From NCBI GenBank assembly GCA_963920525.1, contig OY986439.1, positions 49,851,482-49,915,481 of the forward strand: 64,000 nt of DNA. The letters are read 5' to 3'. Position numbers and translations under genes: made by a program. Shown one piece after another: positions 10,440 through 22,500 of this stretch (position 1 is the first letter of the stretch; every line of letters begins with the position of its first letter). Below the pieces are notes generated by a model, which did no database searches, was not told the DNA's origin, and saw only the letters and a list, made by a program, of their open reading frames with translations. The DNA comes from Dichetophora obliterata. Taxonomy: Eukaryota; Arthropoda; Insecta; Diptera; Sciomyzidae.

Positions 10440-10955
10440 TTTGATATTTCAAATACAATGAAAACATCTTATTGCCAAATTTTCCTTGCTTTTGTCAAAT
10501 TAATTTATTCTACTTGACATAAATAAGCAATTTTAAATGCTTCTCCATGGCGTATGAGTAACATTAAATGTTTTCAAAAATCAGTAAATTTTCAAGTAAA
10601 ATATGCATAATTTAATAGCTGATAGGCTGGCAACCAGTGGCGAATTTAGTCATTTGCCTCTACCATATTAACTTTTTTTCTTACACTAGCACAAAATAAT
10701 GAAAATTTTATTTTCCATTTTTACACGCATTGTAATTTATGCAAAATAGTATACATAAAGAGTTTCATTATGTGCTCGTGCGACATCATTTATTACGTCC
10801 TCATAACATATTATTTTTTACTAGCTTTGCTTAAATATTTAAGCCAGTTCATTTAATTGCTCATCATTCATAGTTGTCTGTAAATAATTTTTAATTAGAT
10901 TTAATGTAAAAAATTAGCATTTTCCTGAACAGTTTTATTTTGGGCATTTTTTAAT
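10440..10955. other. AT-rich intergenic stretch
   Basis: No gene, RNA or repeat boundary was recognised. Confidence 0.45.
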
Positions 10956-10959
10956 GAGT

Positions 10960-11850
10960 AATGTCCTCCGCAAAGGAATGGATTGAGTATAACAAAATTA
11001 GCGGTATAGCAGAGCCCTGCGGTACACATGAGCTGATGGCGTGCTTCTCGGACGAAGTGCCGTCAACTACTACACGAATAGTTCTGTCTTTGAGAAAACA
11101 CGTGGTTCATCGATCAGAGTTGTCACCAACACCATATTGAATTAGTTTTGGTTTGACATGAGCTCTTTATGTCACACTCGGTCAAACGCCTTTAAAATAT
11201 CCAGAGCAACAACCTTGTTCTTCCCGAAAAAGTAAACGCATTGGTTCCATTTTTTGGTTCAGAACGCCATAAGTTCACCAGTAGACCCTACGATATCCAT
11301 ATTAACGATCACTCAGTAGTTGGTTGTGCTCCAGATAGTTCATACCCTTAAAACTTATTACGCTATACATACAGTAGGAGCCTTTTTACTGCTCACGTTC
11401 GAAAGTAAATCTCTTGCATTGAAGAAGATGTACCCTCAACAAAAGGCAGTGGCTGATTGCTAACCAAGAGAGTGGAATTTTGTGCAAATTATTCAGCCAA
11501 CAGTTCGATTTATCAGCTGATTCAGTAAAGACTTAGTTATCTTGCCTCGATACGAATGCTTTTGGTATCATTATTCATGTGAGAACGCCAATTCTAAAAG
11601 GTTTCCTCTTTAAACAAAACTGCAATCCTGCAAGTCTCATTAAACCATGATCACTTTAGTTTATTGTTTCTCATTTTACTTGAAAGGAAGGAGCGCATGT
11701 TCAATAAAATAATGTCTTGTGCTATGATAGTGCGGCATTCTCATTTCTATCAGCGAAATATAATTTCTGATTGAAGTTGGTTAAAAAAAAACTAACGCAG
11801 TCAAATTTTCTTTTCCATAAAACCATGCAGTCCTCTCTGAAAGTTGCAAC
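10960..11850 (-). pseudogene. LINE reverse-transcriptase fragment (Jockey/I-like)
   Basis: Read on the minus strand, conserved RT blocks appear in the right order. Near 11600-11690 is WFNETCRIAVLFKEET, the linker between endonuclease and RT. Near 11150-11210 is ALDILKAFDRV, the first catalytic Asp block. Near 11070 is TIRVVVDG-like sequence. Near 11025 is CVPQGSAIP, and near 10970 an FAED in place of the usual FADD. Several frameshifts and stops make it non-coding. No 3' end or duplication was identified. It ends close to the rosa copy that starts at 11858. Confidence 0.72.
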
Positions 11851-11857
11851 AGAAATA

Positions 11858-12578
11858 AAGGGTCCACCATGTAACTTTTTTTTTTTTCAACTAGTGCTTA
11901 TTTCGTGAATGATAACATTTAGCTCATGTCTGATTTGACAGATAATTAGTTTTATCCTTCCGCTGAACGAATATGGTTGTGTATACGCTTGAACAACGCT
12001 GGGAAGTGGGCCTGCGATAGACTTACAGAAGATACCGATTTTGCCAAAATCACAATCATCTTTTCAGATGAATGTAGCCGTTACAGTCAATCGCAATCGT
12101 TATTGGGCCATGTTGTTCACACAAATTGAAGAGGAGGATATTGGCAACATTTGGTTTCAACAGGACGGCGCTACGTGCCACACAGCCGAAGCTACACTCG
12201 ATGTTTTGCGCCCTGTTTTTGAAGATCGCATTATCAGCCGCAGAGCCACCTCGGAGCTGCAATTTGACACCGTTGGACTATTATTTGTGGGGTGCCCTCA
12301 AAGATAAGTGTTACGCAGACAAGCCATAGACAATTGACGCTTTAAAGGACAATATTCGTGAAGCCATTGGTGAAATACAGTTGCACACAATCGATAATGT
12401 GCTTAAAAATTATACCGATCATGTAGGCTACTGCATGGCAAGCCGAGGCAGCCATTTAAATGAAATTATGTTTCGATATTAACCGGAAGAATTGTTCTTT
12501 CAAATAAAAAAGAAATTTGAGAAAATATTTAGTAGTCTTTTTTTATAGAATTTTGAAAAAAAAGTTATTTAGCGGATT
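11858..12578 (+). mobile_element. rosa-group mariner, copy 2, internally deleted
   Basis: The first ~145 bases match copy 1 almost base for base, including the start of the transposase (position 11973 equals 1524). Two internal deletions follow: one joins CAACGCTGGGA to AAGTGGGCC-type sequence near 12003, the other joins TTTTCAGATGAA to TGTAGCCGTTACAG near 12068. The second and third Asp blocks (QQDGATCHTAEATLDVL, then CDTVGLL in a shifted frame) remain. The right end has decayed, AGCGGATTT instead of GGCGGACCTTT, without an obvious TA. It is a non-autonomous derivative that keeps the ends. Confidence 0.85.
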
Positions 12579-12589
12579 TCTTTGCTTAA

Positions 12590-14510
12590 AGAAATTCACA
12601 ATGATATTTATACATTCTAACATACATCGCAAAGATCACGTTAAGTGAGAAAAATATTCTCATTATTATTAATGACAAACTTTCAAACATTAAACTTAAA
12701 GTTACTTTTTTAATAAGCTACGGTACTTTCCTTAAGATTTTTCGGCTATCAAAATGACTCCGCCCTCTAAATACACTCAACAAAACATTTAAAAAAATTT
12801 GCAATTCAATAAAAACTTGAAATAAGTCATAAAAAAATTAAATACGCGTTATTGCATTACGTTATTCAATATTTTTTTTTAATTGCCGCCAAAGACATGC
12901 CACTGTAACCCAAAAAAGAATCGATTGCAAGAGTTTTCCGCAATTTTTAATCATTGCCTGTTAACAAAATTTTTGCTGATTAGTTTTCTTTAAACATTTT
13001 TCGTTCAAAATTTGCCCGCCCAAAAATTTATAGCACTCTTTAAACTAGTTTAATGATTTATATCAAGTTTTTTTTTTAAATTAGATTCGAAAATATTTTT
13101 TACCTGGTCAATTCTGCTGCAACCAAATTGATTTCGTTCCTTACATTTTGTTTTCCTTCAAATTGTTCCGCCTTCAAAAATTTTGTCGCCCCTAAAATGT
13201 TGCCGCCCTAGACACGGGCCTCACGAGCCTAGGCCTAAATCCAGTAGTGCTGGCAAACATTAGCTATCTCACAATTATATTGATGAATTATTAATTTTAA
13301 CTTTACCGAGCTCGAGGTAAATGTCTGACTTTAAAATAACGTCTGTTAAAACAAAAGCTGAATAAGAAATGTTATTCCGCTTTATTTGACATACCCTAGT
13401 AACAACGTTTTGAGATATAAATAAACAAATGATTGGTGAATTTTCACAAAACCAAAACTGCACACTGAAAAACACAGCATGTTGATTAAAAAAAGCTAAC
13501 AGCCTCTCACTTCACTGAACTCATTCATTCACATAAGAGTCGACAGCATGGTGCAGCTTATGTTTTAGTCAAAAGGATTCCACCTAATTTCTAGCTCTTT
13601 CTTGCCTTCAGACAGAAACAGCATGTTGCCATAGGCAAGGGCAACATTATAATAACCATAAAAAATCAAAACTCTGGCAAGTGTTGGTGGTAGGGAAAAA
13701 GTGTTGAGTGTTTAGTTGCTTCGGGGGAGCAAACTGAGTGGAAGGTGTGATGGAATTGAATGAAAGTGAACCCACAAGTGATTCGACTCGTTAACAGGTG
13801 AATGATTTTTGTTATGCAAGGTTTTACATTTTTTATTTACTGCAAATAAGGAAGATTTCCACGATTGTTTGTTGTGTTTATTTATTTTTGCACATCAAAA
13901 GAACTAGTTATGTATTTGAAAGTGATTTTGCAGTAAATAAATAGAAGTGAACAACTTTCTTAAACTAATTAAGTAGATTTTCGAATTGTTTTCTATCACA
14001 AATAACAGACAGCAACAGCAAATAACTCAAAAAATTAGACTATGACTCTTTCCTTTTTCATAGCGGAAAATGTAAAATTTTTTATCTTTATAAGGATATA
14101 CGTTCTTGTTCTAAATGTAAGAAAACTTCCTTTGATGTTCAGTCTTGTTCTTCGGGTTCTTTTTCTATTGAAAATGTGAATTATTTTTCAAGTATCTAGG
14201 TGTTATGAACTGGATAGAAATATGAACTGGTCAACTGACACAAATGTGCTAAAAAAGTATCTCTTGTACTTGTTGAAAGCTAATTTAAGCTCTATGCTTC
14301 TTAAGTGTTTCTATTCTGGACTATTTCATTCAAAACTTAAGTACCTATGGGATAAGTTGATATGAAAAAGTCAAGATGATATGAAAAAAAATAAAATTTT
14401 AAATTCGTTTTAAAAAAGCATGCTATTCGTCTTATTTGTAATAAAATAAGATTTTATAGTATTTTGTTATTTTTTAGGAATCTTAGCGTTCTGTCGTCAA
14501 AGCATTTATC
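12590..14510. other. Intergenic stretch without recognised genes
   Basis: AT-rich with stops in all frames. A GC-richer patch near 13200-13250 (GCCGCCCTAGACACGGGCC) resembles decayed repeat sequence but could not be assigned. No tRNA, LINE end or TIR pair was found. Confidence 0.45.
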
Positions 14511-15464
14511 TATCTACAGTGGTGGTCACGAATTTAGCACACACTGTGTTAGTAACTCTAATTTGAAATTTTTTACATCTTAGCTTGAGAATTGTAATCA
14601 AATATTTTTTTTGAGTATTGTTTATGAAGTTAACTCTATGTACCGTTAGTTAGTTTATTGGTTATTCTTAAATTTTCTGACATATTTCAAGTTGTATGAA
14701 TAAATGTGGTTTAAATGCTGGACACGAATTTAGCACAGATTAGAATTACTGCTCCATATCGTATTTTATTTTCGTTAATTAAACTTTACTAGTAAGATAT
14801 ACTAAATTTATTAAGTTTCTATTTGAGTTCTAACAAAAACTTGCAGAATGATATGACAAAAGGCTGCTGATGTTCAGAGGATCAGCGGCATTTGATTCAG
14901 CAAATGAAAAATGGTGGAAGCACAGTTTCAGAGATTGCTCTGCTTCTTAGATGTTCGCGAAAGTTATTATATAACGCATTACAACATGTAGAGCTGTATT
15001 AGAGCATTAAAAATGTAAAATAGCGACCAAGAGCGCGAAAAAAAATAGCAAGAGAGGGCCATTTGATTTATAGAGCTTCATTAAGTGATCCTTTTAACAC
15101 GTTGACGGACAGTAGAAACAAGTGAAATTCGAAAATTGACACTATATGTTTTTGTAATTTTTAGAATATTAGAAGTATAGTTTTACTCTTTCTGCTTAAA
15201 TACACTTAATTTTGATTAATTCAGCACCTTTAATTAGGTTGCGGCTACAACCGTCATGGCGCCAGCGGACTCTAGACACTATGTAATGGGACGATGGCGG
15301 CTATAACAGCAAAAATTTAAAAACGTAAATGGCAGGTTTAATGACTGAAATAAGCAATTTTTTGTGAGCAACAAAGTATTTTTGGGAGTTTTACACGAAA
15401 TGTTAGTTCATGATCAAACAAAAATAAATAAATGACAAATAAATTTATTATAATTTTATAATTA

Positions 15465-17264
15465 TTATACATTATTTTCGGTATGCCATGTTTCAAAGCA
15501 TGGTGCAGGACACACTGCAGGTTTTGATATGCAATTCTTGCAGCAATATGATGTTTCCTTCCTTACTCCCTGTTTATAACATTAATAATTTAATTTCAGG
15601 ATAAGATAATTTTCAGGAGGAGAAATTTTCTCAGGAAAATGCTGTGTTCCATTGTTGTTGATTTCATTGGTTTGGATTCGTGCACGTTTAAATTGAACCA
15701 AAGACCTTCCATCCTGTTTATAATCTATGCCAGTTAGAGATCGTATAATTGCTTCCCTGAATTCTATAAACTTCATTTGAGAACCTGTCTTTTCTTTAAA
15801 GATGTAGTAAGAATTCCACACTGCTACATCCAGTAGATGAAAGATTATCTTTTTATACCATCTAATTGTTTTTCGTGGACAGGAATAATAGGACATCATC
15901 TGATCTGCTCTGTCGACACCTGACATATTCTGATTATAATTCACTATTTCAATTGGTTTTCTCTTTTCCTGTTGTCGACGGTTAGCTGTGTTTATCATAC
16001 TTGGGTGGTAAGCTGTTGTTAGACATAGCACATCCCGTTTATCTTTCCATTTGGACACGTATGTCTGATTTTGGCGTCGCCATACATGTTCTCCTTTTCT
16101 AAGCTTACGACCTGTTATTTCTTGCGGCAGACCCTTCCTATTTACACGAAGAGTTCCTGTCACATGTGTCTTTTTGCTCAGTAATTTGTTAGCCAATGGT
16201 ACACTGTTGTAATAGTTATCCATGAACAAATGATGCCCTTTGTTTAAATATGACTGCATCAATCGCATCACAAGACTTTCAATAGTTTTCATATTTTCTT
16301 CGTTTTCTCGATGGCCTTTGTATATTTCTATGTTCAAAACATAACCTTGGGCAGAACAAAGTTCGTACAATTTTATTCCGTATTTTGCCTTTTTGCCTTT
16401 CATGTACGTGCGAAAAGAAAGCCTTCCTCGAAATAATAACAAAGATTCGTCTAATGATAATGCCTCATTTGGTGCATATGCATTCGCAAACTTTTTTATG
16501 AGCAAATCAAGAAATATTTTTATTTTCCTCAAACGGTCGTTTGAATTTTCTTCTTCTACACAAAAGCATCTCAATATTTGCTCAAACCTCCTTCCAGACA
16601 TTTGTGAAGGAAAAGCTGGGTGGTAATGTAATGCATCAATGGAAAAGAGTTTTCTAATACTGGAGAATTTTAGCTGGGACTGAAGCAAACACAAACCCAA
16701 AAACTTTCTCATTTCAATCGTATCAGTATTTTTGAAATTTGCCTTCCTACTATGCCTTGTATGTGGCCGTGTTTAATTGCAAAGTTTTAGGCCGTAATCA
16801 TTCGTAGATTTTATAATCATTTCCATTACTTGGTCATCCCAAATTTTTTCAAAAACCTGAATTGGAGACACATTTTCGTCTATATCCAAAAGAATCCCAG
16901 CCGCATCTGCATCAAAAGAAAAGTTTCTTATAGGTGTTGTATTGATATGCCATGTCTCATCATTTTCTGGTTCTTCTGGTGCTTCATATTCCTCATCTGT
17001 AGTTGATTCATTTTCTTCATCTGCATCAAAAGAAAAGTTTCTTATAGGTGTTGTATTGATATGCCCTGTCTCATCATTTTCTGGTTCTTCTGGTGCTTCA
17101 TATTCCTCATCTGTAGTTGATTCATTTTCTTCACTACCCGAACTGTTATTTTCAGCACAGTCAGCATCAGGTTCAGATTCACTGTTGGTTGATAGCTTTG
17201 ACCCACTACCTGTTTCCTCAAAAAGTTTCAGCAGCCTAGCCTGTTCTTTTTCCCAACTGGCCAT
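15465..17264 (-). pseudogene. piggyBac transposase with two nonsense codons
   Basis: One frame of 599 codons plus stop runs from the ATG at 17264 to the TAA at 15465-15467, broken only by two in-frame TAA codons (16773-16775 after DYGLKLCN, and near 15579 after LKLNY). The N-terminus is acidic and low-complexity with a 38-residue duplication. The DDE/DDD core has the first Asp in ALSLDESLLLFRGR, the second in HHLFMDNYYNSVPLA and the third in NMSGVDRADQMMSYY; all three are present. The C-terminal cysteine-rich finger reads CYKQGVRKETSYCCKNC, then VCPAPCFETWHT. The first stop looks like a CAA-to-TAA change. The second falls at the start of the finger, whose first cysteine seems to be missing. 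Otherwise length and motifs are normal for the family, so this is a recently disabled copy. Confidence 0.93.
16904..17131 (-). repeat. 114-bp tandem duplication in piggyBac N-terminus
   Basis: Bases 16904-17017 and 17018-17131 are nearly identical and in frame. They duplicate 38 acidic residues (DEEYEAPEEPENDET followed by INTTPIRNFSFDAD) of the transposase N-terminal region. Only about one base differs (CATGTC versus CCTGTC, Trp versus Gly), so the duplication is recent. Confidence 0.93.
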
Positions 17265-19534
17265 TTTCTATAAATATTGAATAAAACATTCAATTTTATT
17301 TTATATTATTATTTATTGTATATTATTTATACATTTATTATTTACATTATTGTTTTTATATTTCAAATGTAATATCATAAAAAACAAAAAGTAAACAGTA
17401 TAACTATAAATATCGCTAAATGAATCAAAAAATGCTAAATTTAAATTTTTTTATTTCTATTTAAAATGTAAAATCAATCATAAACAAATACTTACCAGTA
17501 TAAACAAAAAATATCGTTAAATGTATCAATAGCAACTGTAAATTGAAGAGAAAACAAGATCGCACTACTCCGTTCACAACCACGTGCATACTCAATGTGT
17601 TAACCTTGCATACTAAATTTTTTTTCGAAAACATGACACTAGGCTTCTACTTGTACGCTGGTAAATGCACATTTGTGCTGCTACAGCCGCAGTGTCTAAA
17701 AACGACCGTTTCGTATTGGACGGCTATTGCCGTCATGTCACATAGTGAACTTGAACTTGACGGCTATAGACGCAACTGTCCGTCAACGTGTTAAGATCTC
17801 AAATAAAATTTAAATTGAAATTTCATCAAAATAAGGCATTAATGTATCCTCAAAAGGCATAAGAAGACGCTTGAATGAAAACAATTTCCGTAGCTTTATA
17901 GCCCAACAAACACCACATGTGTCGCAAAAATATATTAAATGCAGTCTTGCAATGCAGTCTTTTGCAAAAGAATATTAAAATAGTCTACAAATTTTTTAAA
18001 AAAATGTGCTTTGGAGGGATAAACCAAAGTTTTGCCGGTTCGCATCTGATAGCAAACAATATGTGTGGCATCCTCAAAACATGCAACACAATCCAAAGTA
18101 CACGCTCAAGACGATTAAACAGGGTGGCTGAAATGTTATGGTATGGGCGGTGTTTTCTTGGCACGGAGTTTGTCCGATTGTTAAAATTTACCAAAAAACG
18201 CATCAGCACGCTTACACAAACGTACTTGTCAATACCATGATACCATTTCTAGAGGATAATTTTCCACTTTAATGGCGTTTTATGCAGGATAATGATCCAA
18301 AGCACAGTGCTCACATAGTTAAGAGTTGCTTGGAAGACAATCATATTGATATTTTGAAGTAGCCATTGCAATCATCGGACTTAAACCCGATTGAGAATCT
18401 GTGGAGGGATGTCGAGCAGCAAATACTAACAGTACAATCCAAAAATTTGCCAGATTTGTTTAGGGAAATCCAAAAGATTCGGTCTAGTATTTCAAAGTAC
18501 CGTTGTGAGGCTTTGGTCAAAAGTTTACCAAGGATATGAGATGCAGTAATTAAGAATAAAGGATTTGCTACGAAATATTGAGTTTTATGCAATCAATTTT
18601 AATTATATTTTTCATCCTAGACATTTTTTCGCTCGTGTGCTAAATTCATGACCAAGTCGAAATGCTTATTTTTAATTTTTATTTGATTTTAAGTCCTATA
18701 GGAAAAAATTTTGAAATAAAAAAATGTATATAAGAAATAAAGAAGACATAATATATACACTAAAAAAAAGTTAATTAAAAATTTACAACAAATAAATGGA
18801 AAATATAAGTATTCACTTTACTTTTTTAAGTGTGCTCAATTCGTGACCACCACTGTATATATAAATAAAAATGGATCGTAATTTGTTCGGATGCTTAAAA
18901 CATGGAAACGAATGGACCAAATTGGATACTCCCTGCTACAGGCTTGTTCATAATAGTATCGAAAATGTTCATAATAGTTTAGGAAAAAATAAAGTGTTGC
19001 CACACCCCCTTTTACCGTCCACAAATCAGTAAAATGCTATATTTAAGACGGTTTTGGTCATATTAAACTAAACTGTGAAAACTAAGTTCGTATGATAAAT
19101 TTCGGTAAATATACTAAAAATGGGCATGGTCACATTGCTATGGCTACGCCTCCTTTTAAGAAAAGATCAGAAGACTTAGAAACTACCGGTCCGGTTTAGC
19201 TTAAATTTTAGCAACGGATTTTTTTCGAGTACGAGATGGTTTCAAAAACAATTGCCACACCTTCTTTTACCGCCCACATAGATATTAATGAAAAAATTTG
19301 CGATATCAAATAGCTTTGGAATTATAGATCGCACAGCCTCAAAATTCGGTATTCTACCACAATTTACATGTGCCGTTTCACTGATGACATTTTAAGAGAT
19401 GTGGACAAGGGGGAGTGGCAGATCCCATGCAACCCACGTGGCACCTCTCACACAATCGACATTTTTGATATCACATAGCTTTGCAGATATAGTTCGCACA
19501 GCGTACTAATTCAGTATTCGACCTCAATGTACAC

Positions 19535-22500
19535 TAGGCTGGTTGTTATTTTTTAAAATCAAAATATTAAAGCGAGGACCCCTCCATTTTTTTTTATTTA
19601 CCCCAGATACAGTATCAAACTAAATTTTATTTCGATCGGACTACGATAACATGTGCCGCCCTGGAGTCAAAGGTGACACAATAAAAAAAAAATTGTGAAC
19701 CTCATTGGATGTATCTCGTTTAACCAATTTTAATGTTTGTAGTGTTTTTTTTAACTAATTATTGCAACGTGAATAAATTAAAAAAAATTCAAACGGCCTT
19801 AAGTTTACAAATCGAAAAAAAACACAAAATTAGTCTCACTATATTGGCATTAGCTTGTTAGTTTTAAGCCAATTATTATGTTTAATAGATCTTTTAAACC
19901 AGTTTTCACTGTTGATTTAAGATAAAACAATTTTTCGGAAATTGATGTGTGTCTAATATGCGAAATTATGTCTGAAATAATTTGAAAAAAAATTATAAAT
20001 GCTATTTTGAAGAGGTTTTTAAATATAGAGTAGCAAATGGTTCCAATTTTGTTGATTAAAACTTAGACAAATGGTGCTTTTAACGCCTTTCGGGTACATT
20101 CTGGATACTGTCTTCTATATTTTTGTACAACCTAGATACAGAAATTAAAATAAATTGGTTTGTTTAAAACTTAATGATAATTTCATAACTTACTTGTAAC
20201 GAAAATTGTTTTTGATTTTCATTCTTTGTTATTTTATCGTTAAACTCTTCGATAAGTTTAACGCCTCTTTCAGCTGTATCATTTATTACGCATAAATTAT
20301 TTATAATATTTTTGCCTGTTTGATAGCTAATATTACGATTCTATTCATTAGGATCATCTTCAAAAAATTCAATTGAAATAATAAATCTTTTGAACAACTG
20401 TATAGACTTTCCACTTAAAAAATCTGTCGGAAAATCTTTGCGTAAAAATTTAGCAACTTCTTTTATGTTTATTTCAAATTTCTTAGGTGCTGCTTTAGAA
20501 AGATCTTCTTCTGCAAGAAAAGTTCCTTCCTTAAATTGTAGAAGCTTTTTTGCCATTTTTTTACGTATTTCTGTGGAAATTCTTTCGTCCAAAAAGAGAA
20601 AATACGGCACACTCTTCGCTAAGGTACCATAAATGATTCCTAAACTTCGATAAACATGCACAAGATATTTTTTCATCTTCGTCTCTGAAGTCATACAATG
20701 ATTGAATCAATTGAAATTCGTTCAAAGGAGCTTCAATTGCATCCGTCGCTGTACACCATGCCTTGATGTAAATCTTTATGATAAATGCACAAACTCGTTC
20801 CAGGGCCTTTTCTTCAGATTTTGATATTGTAAATTCTGATCGCAACAAAAATATCTTCAGGCAATAAATTCCTTTGGCCATCCACCTAGCGTGGTGGAAT
20901 GCACCTGGAAGATGCATTTTAACTCCACCAGTTGGAACCCCTCCTAGCGTAATAATCACAAGCTCTATGAATTCTTTGTAATCTTTTCTTGGATGATCAT
21001 CTTTGACTTTATTCATACAAAATGTCAAAATTTCATCACGTACTGAAGAAATGGTGTTTTTTAAATAGTTGCTGGTATTAAAGTTTGATAGATTCGCTGT
21101 GTTAATATTTTTCCATTCATTTTTCAATCGTTTAAAAATTAAAATATCGGGTCCAGATGAAACATACAGTTTGGCCTCTGTGACAGCAGTTTGCAGAAGC
21201 AACTCCAAAACATGGTGACGACATGCTAAAAATAGAATTTCTCTTCCCAATTTCTGTTGCAGCAAAAATGATGCTCCGTTTAAGCGACCCGTATTCGAGG
21301 ATGTTGTATCAAAGACAAATGCCTGAACCTTTTGTAGAAGTGACCAGTTCTCTAATTCATCATAAACGGCAAACGAAATATTTTTGCCGGTGCCTGATGA
21401 AATTTCTGGCACCCCCAGCAATTGTTCTACATTTGGAGCTGTCACGATTATTGGAATACGGTCGACATGTTTATCGCCAGTCAAAGTAGGAAGCAATTTT
21501 GTGTCCCAATGGATTACTGCAAAATCAGTATTAAAATTGTTAAAATCTGACCGAACTTTTTTAGCAGTTTCTTCGCGAAAATGCAAACGAGCATTGCGAA
21601 TACTACTCCGGTTTATTATATAATCAGCAGGCTCTAGTCCTACACATTCGATGAAGGCTGTAAGTAAGTGCACGGCATCACGATCACTCACTTTGCATTT
21701 ATCTAAGGCAGCTGAGACACGTTTATCTATAAGTTGTTTTATACCACGGCAAACTCCAAGACCCTGTATATTAAATTCTAGATCTACATTTCTTGAATTG
21801 TCTTCACTATACGAAGTTTCGTCAACTTCAACTTCCTCAGCTTCAGCTTCAACTTAAAATTAATATTTTTATTGAAAACCCTCACTAACTTAGAGTTTTG
21901 CACTCGTATTCATACAATTTTATTTACAAGCTATTAAAATGTTCGTCTTAAAAAATGTATGGAGAAATTTCAGGCACTCGACAAAATTTGTTTATGAATA
22001 CGAGCGTTAGTATAGGATGTTTTTTTTAAGAGGTATAGAATTTCCGATAGGGATAACTGTCAAACTAGCTATCATACTTGTGAAGTGTCTCTGACTTTTT
22101 TTTTCAGTATACTTTGGCAAATTACTACGCAAAGACTTACACTAGAACAACGTTTACAAACCGTGGAAATTTATTTCCAAAATTCGAGCTCTGTTCGCCA
22201 AAGTTACTGAGCAGCTAATACGCTATATATACAATGGATCTATTCATGATCACATTTACTTTTTTGGAAAATATTCATCCAAGTTGAGCCAAAATTTTGG
22301 TCGTTGCATTGAATTTGTTGTGTTCTATTTTTAAAAAAAGTTCTATGGCTCTAAAAAAACAACATTTATATGAAATTACCTGGAAATATATTATCACCAA
22401 TGATACTTCTTGAGTTATCTTCGCTTTCCGAAGTGTCTTCATAGAAATGTTGTACTTGATCTTAAAATTAATATTTTGTAAAATCAGCCCCAACTAAGCT

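Larger units (their letters stand above)
15098..17790 (-). mobile_element. Complete piggyBac-superfamily element
   Basis: Identical inverted ends CACGTTGACGGACAGT lie directly inside TTAA at 15094-15097 and TTAA at 17791-17794. The element is 2693 bp with one transposase gene on the minus strand. Subterminal sequence on both sides repeats a GACGGCTAT/GGCGGCTATA-type motif. It landed inside the transposase gene of the Tc1-like element. Both ends look intact, so it could probably be mobilised in trans by a related transposase. Confidence 0.96.
14848..18583 (+). pseudogene. Tc1-like transposase, split by piggyBac and mutated
   Basis: The N-terminal paired-like helix-turn-helix reads SEDQRHLIQQMKNGGSTVSE and LLLRCSRKLLYNALQHVEL (14870-15000), then RASLSDPF up to the TTAA at 15094. 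After the piggyBac the frame resumes at 17791 with KISNKIK, then GIRRRLNENNFRSF and CRFASDSKQYVWHPQ. The catalytic region MQDNDPKHSAHIVKSCLEDN followed by SSDLNPIENLWRD (18285-18405) gives exactly 34 residues between the second Asp and the Glu, i.e. DD34E. Internal stops and frameshifts occur throughout, for example soon after the first ATG and near 18360. Removing the piggyBac with one TTAA rejoins the same reading frame across the junction. Confidence 0.87.
14517..18854 (+). mobile_element. Tc1-like (DD34E) transposon, host of a nested piggyBac
   Basis: The ends are CAGTGGTGGTCACGAATT and its reverse complement, each next to TA (14515-14516 and 18855-18856). A second, inner copy of the terminal motif lies about 200 bases in on each side (GGACACGAATTTAGCAC near 14720; GTGTGCTAAATTCATGACC near 18637), an IR/DR organisation known from several Tc1-like elements. 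Subtracting the nested piggyBac and one TTAA leaves about 1.64 kb, a normal Tc1 length. The transposase is broken by the insertion and by its own mutations. Confidence 0.92.
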
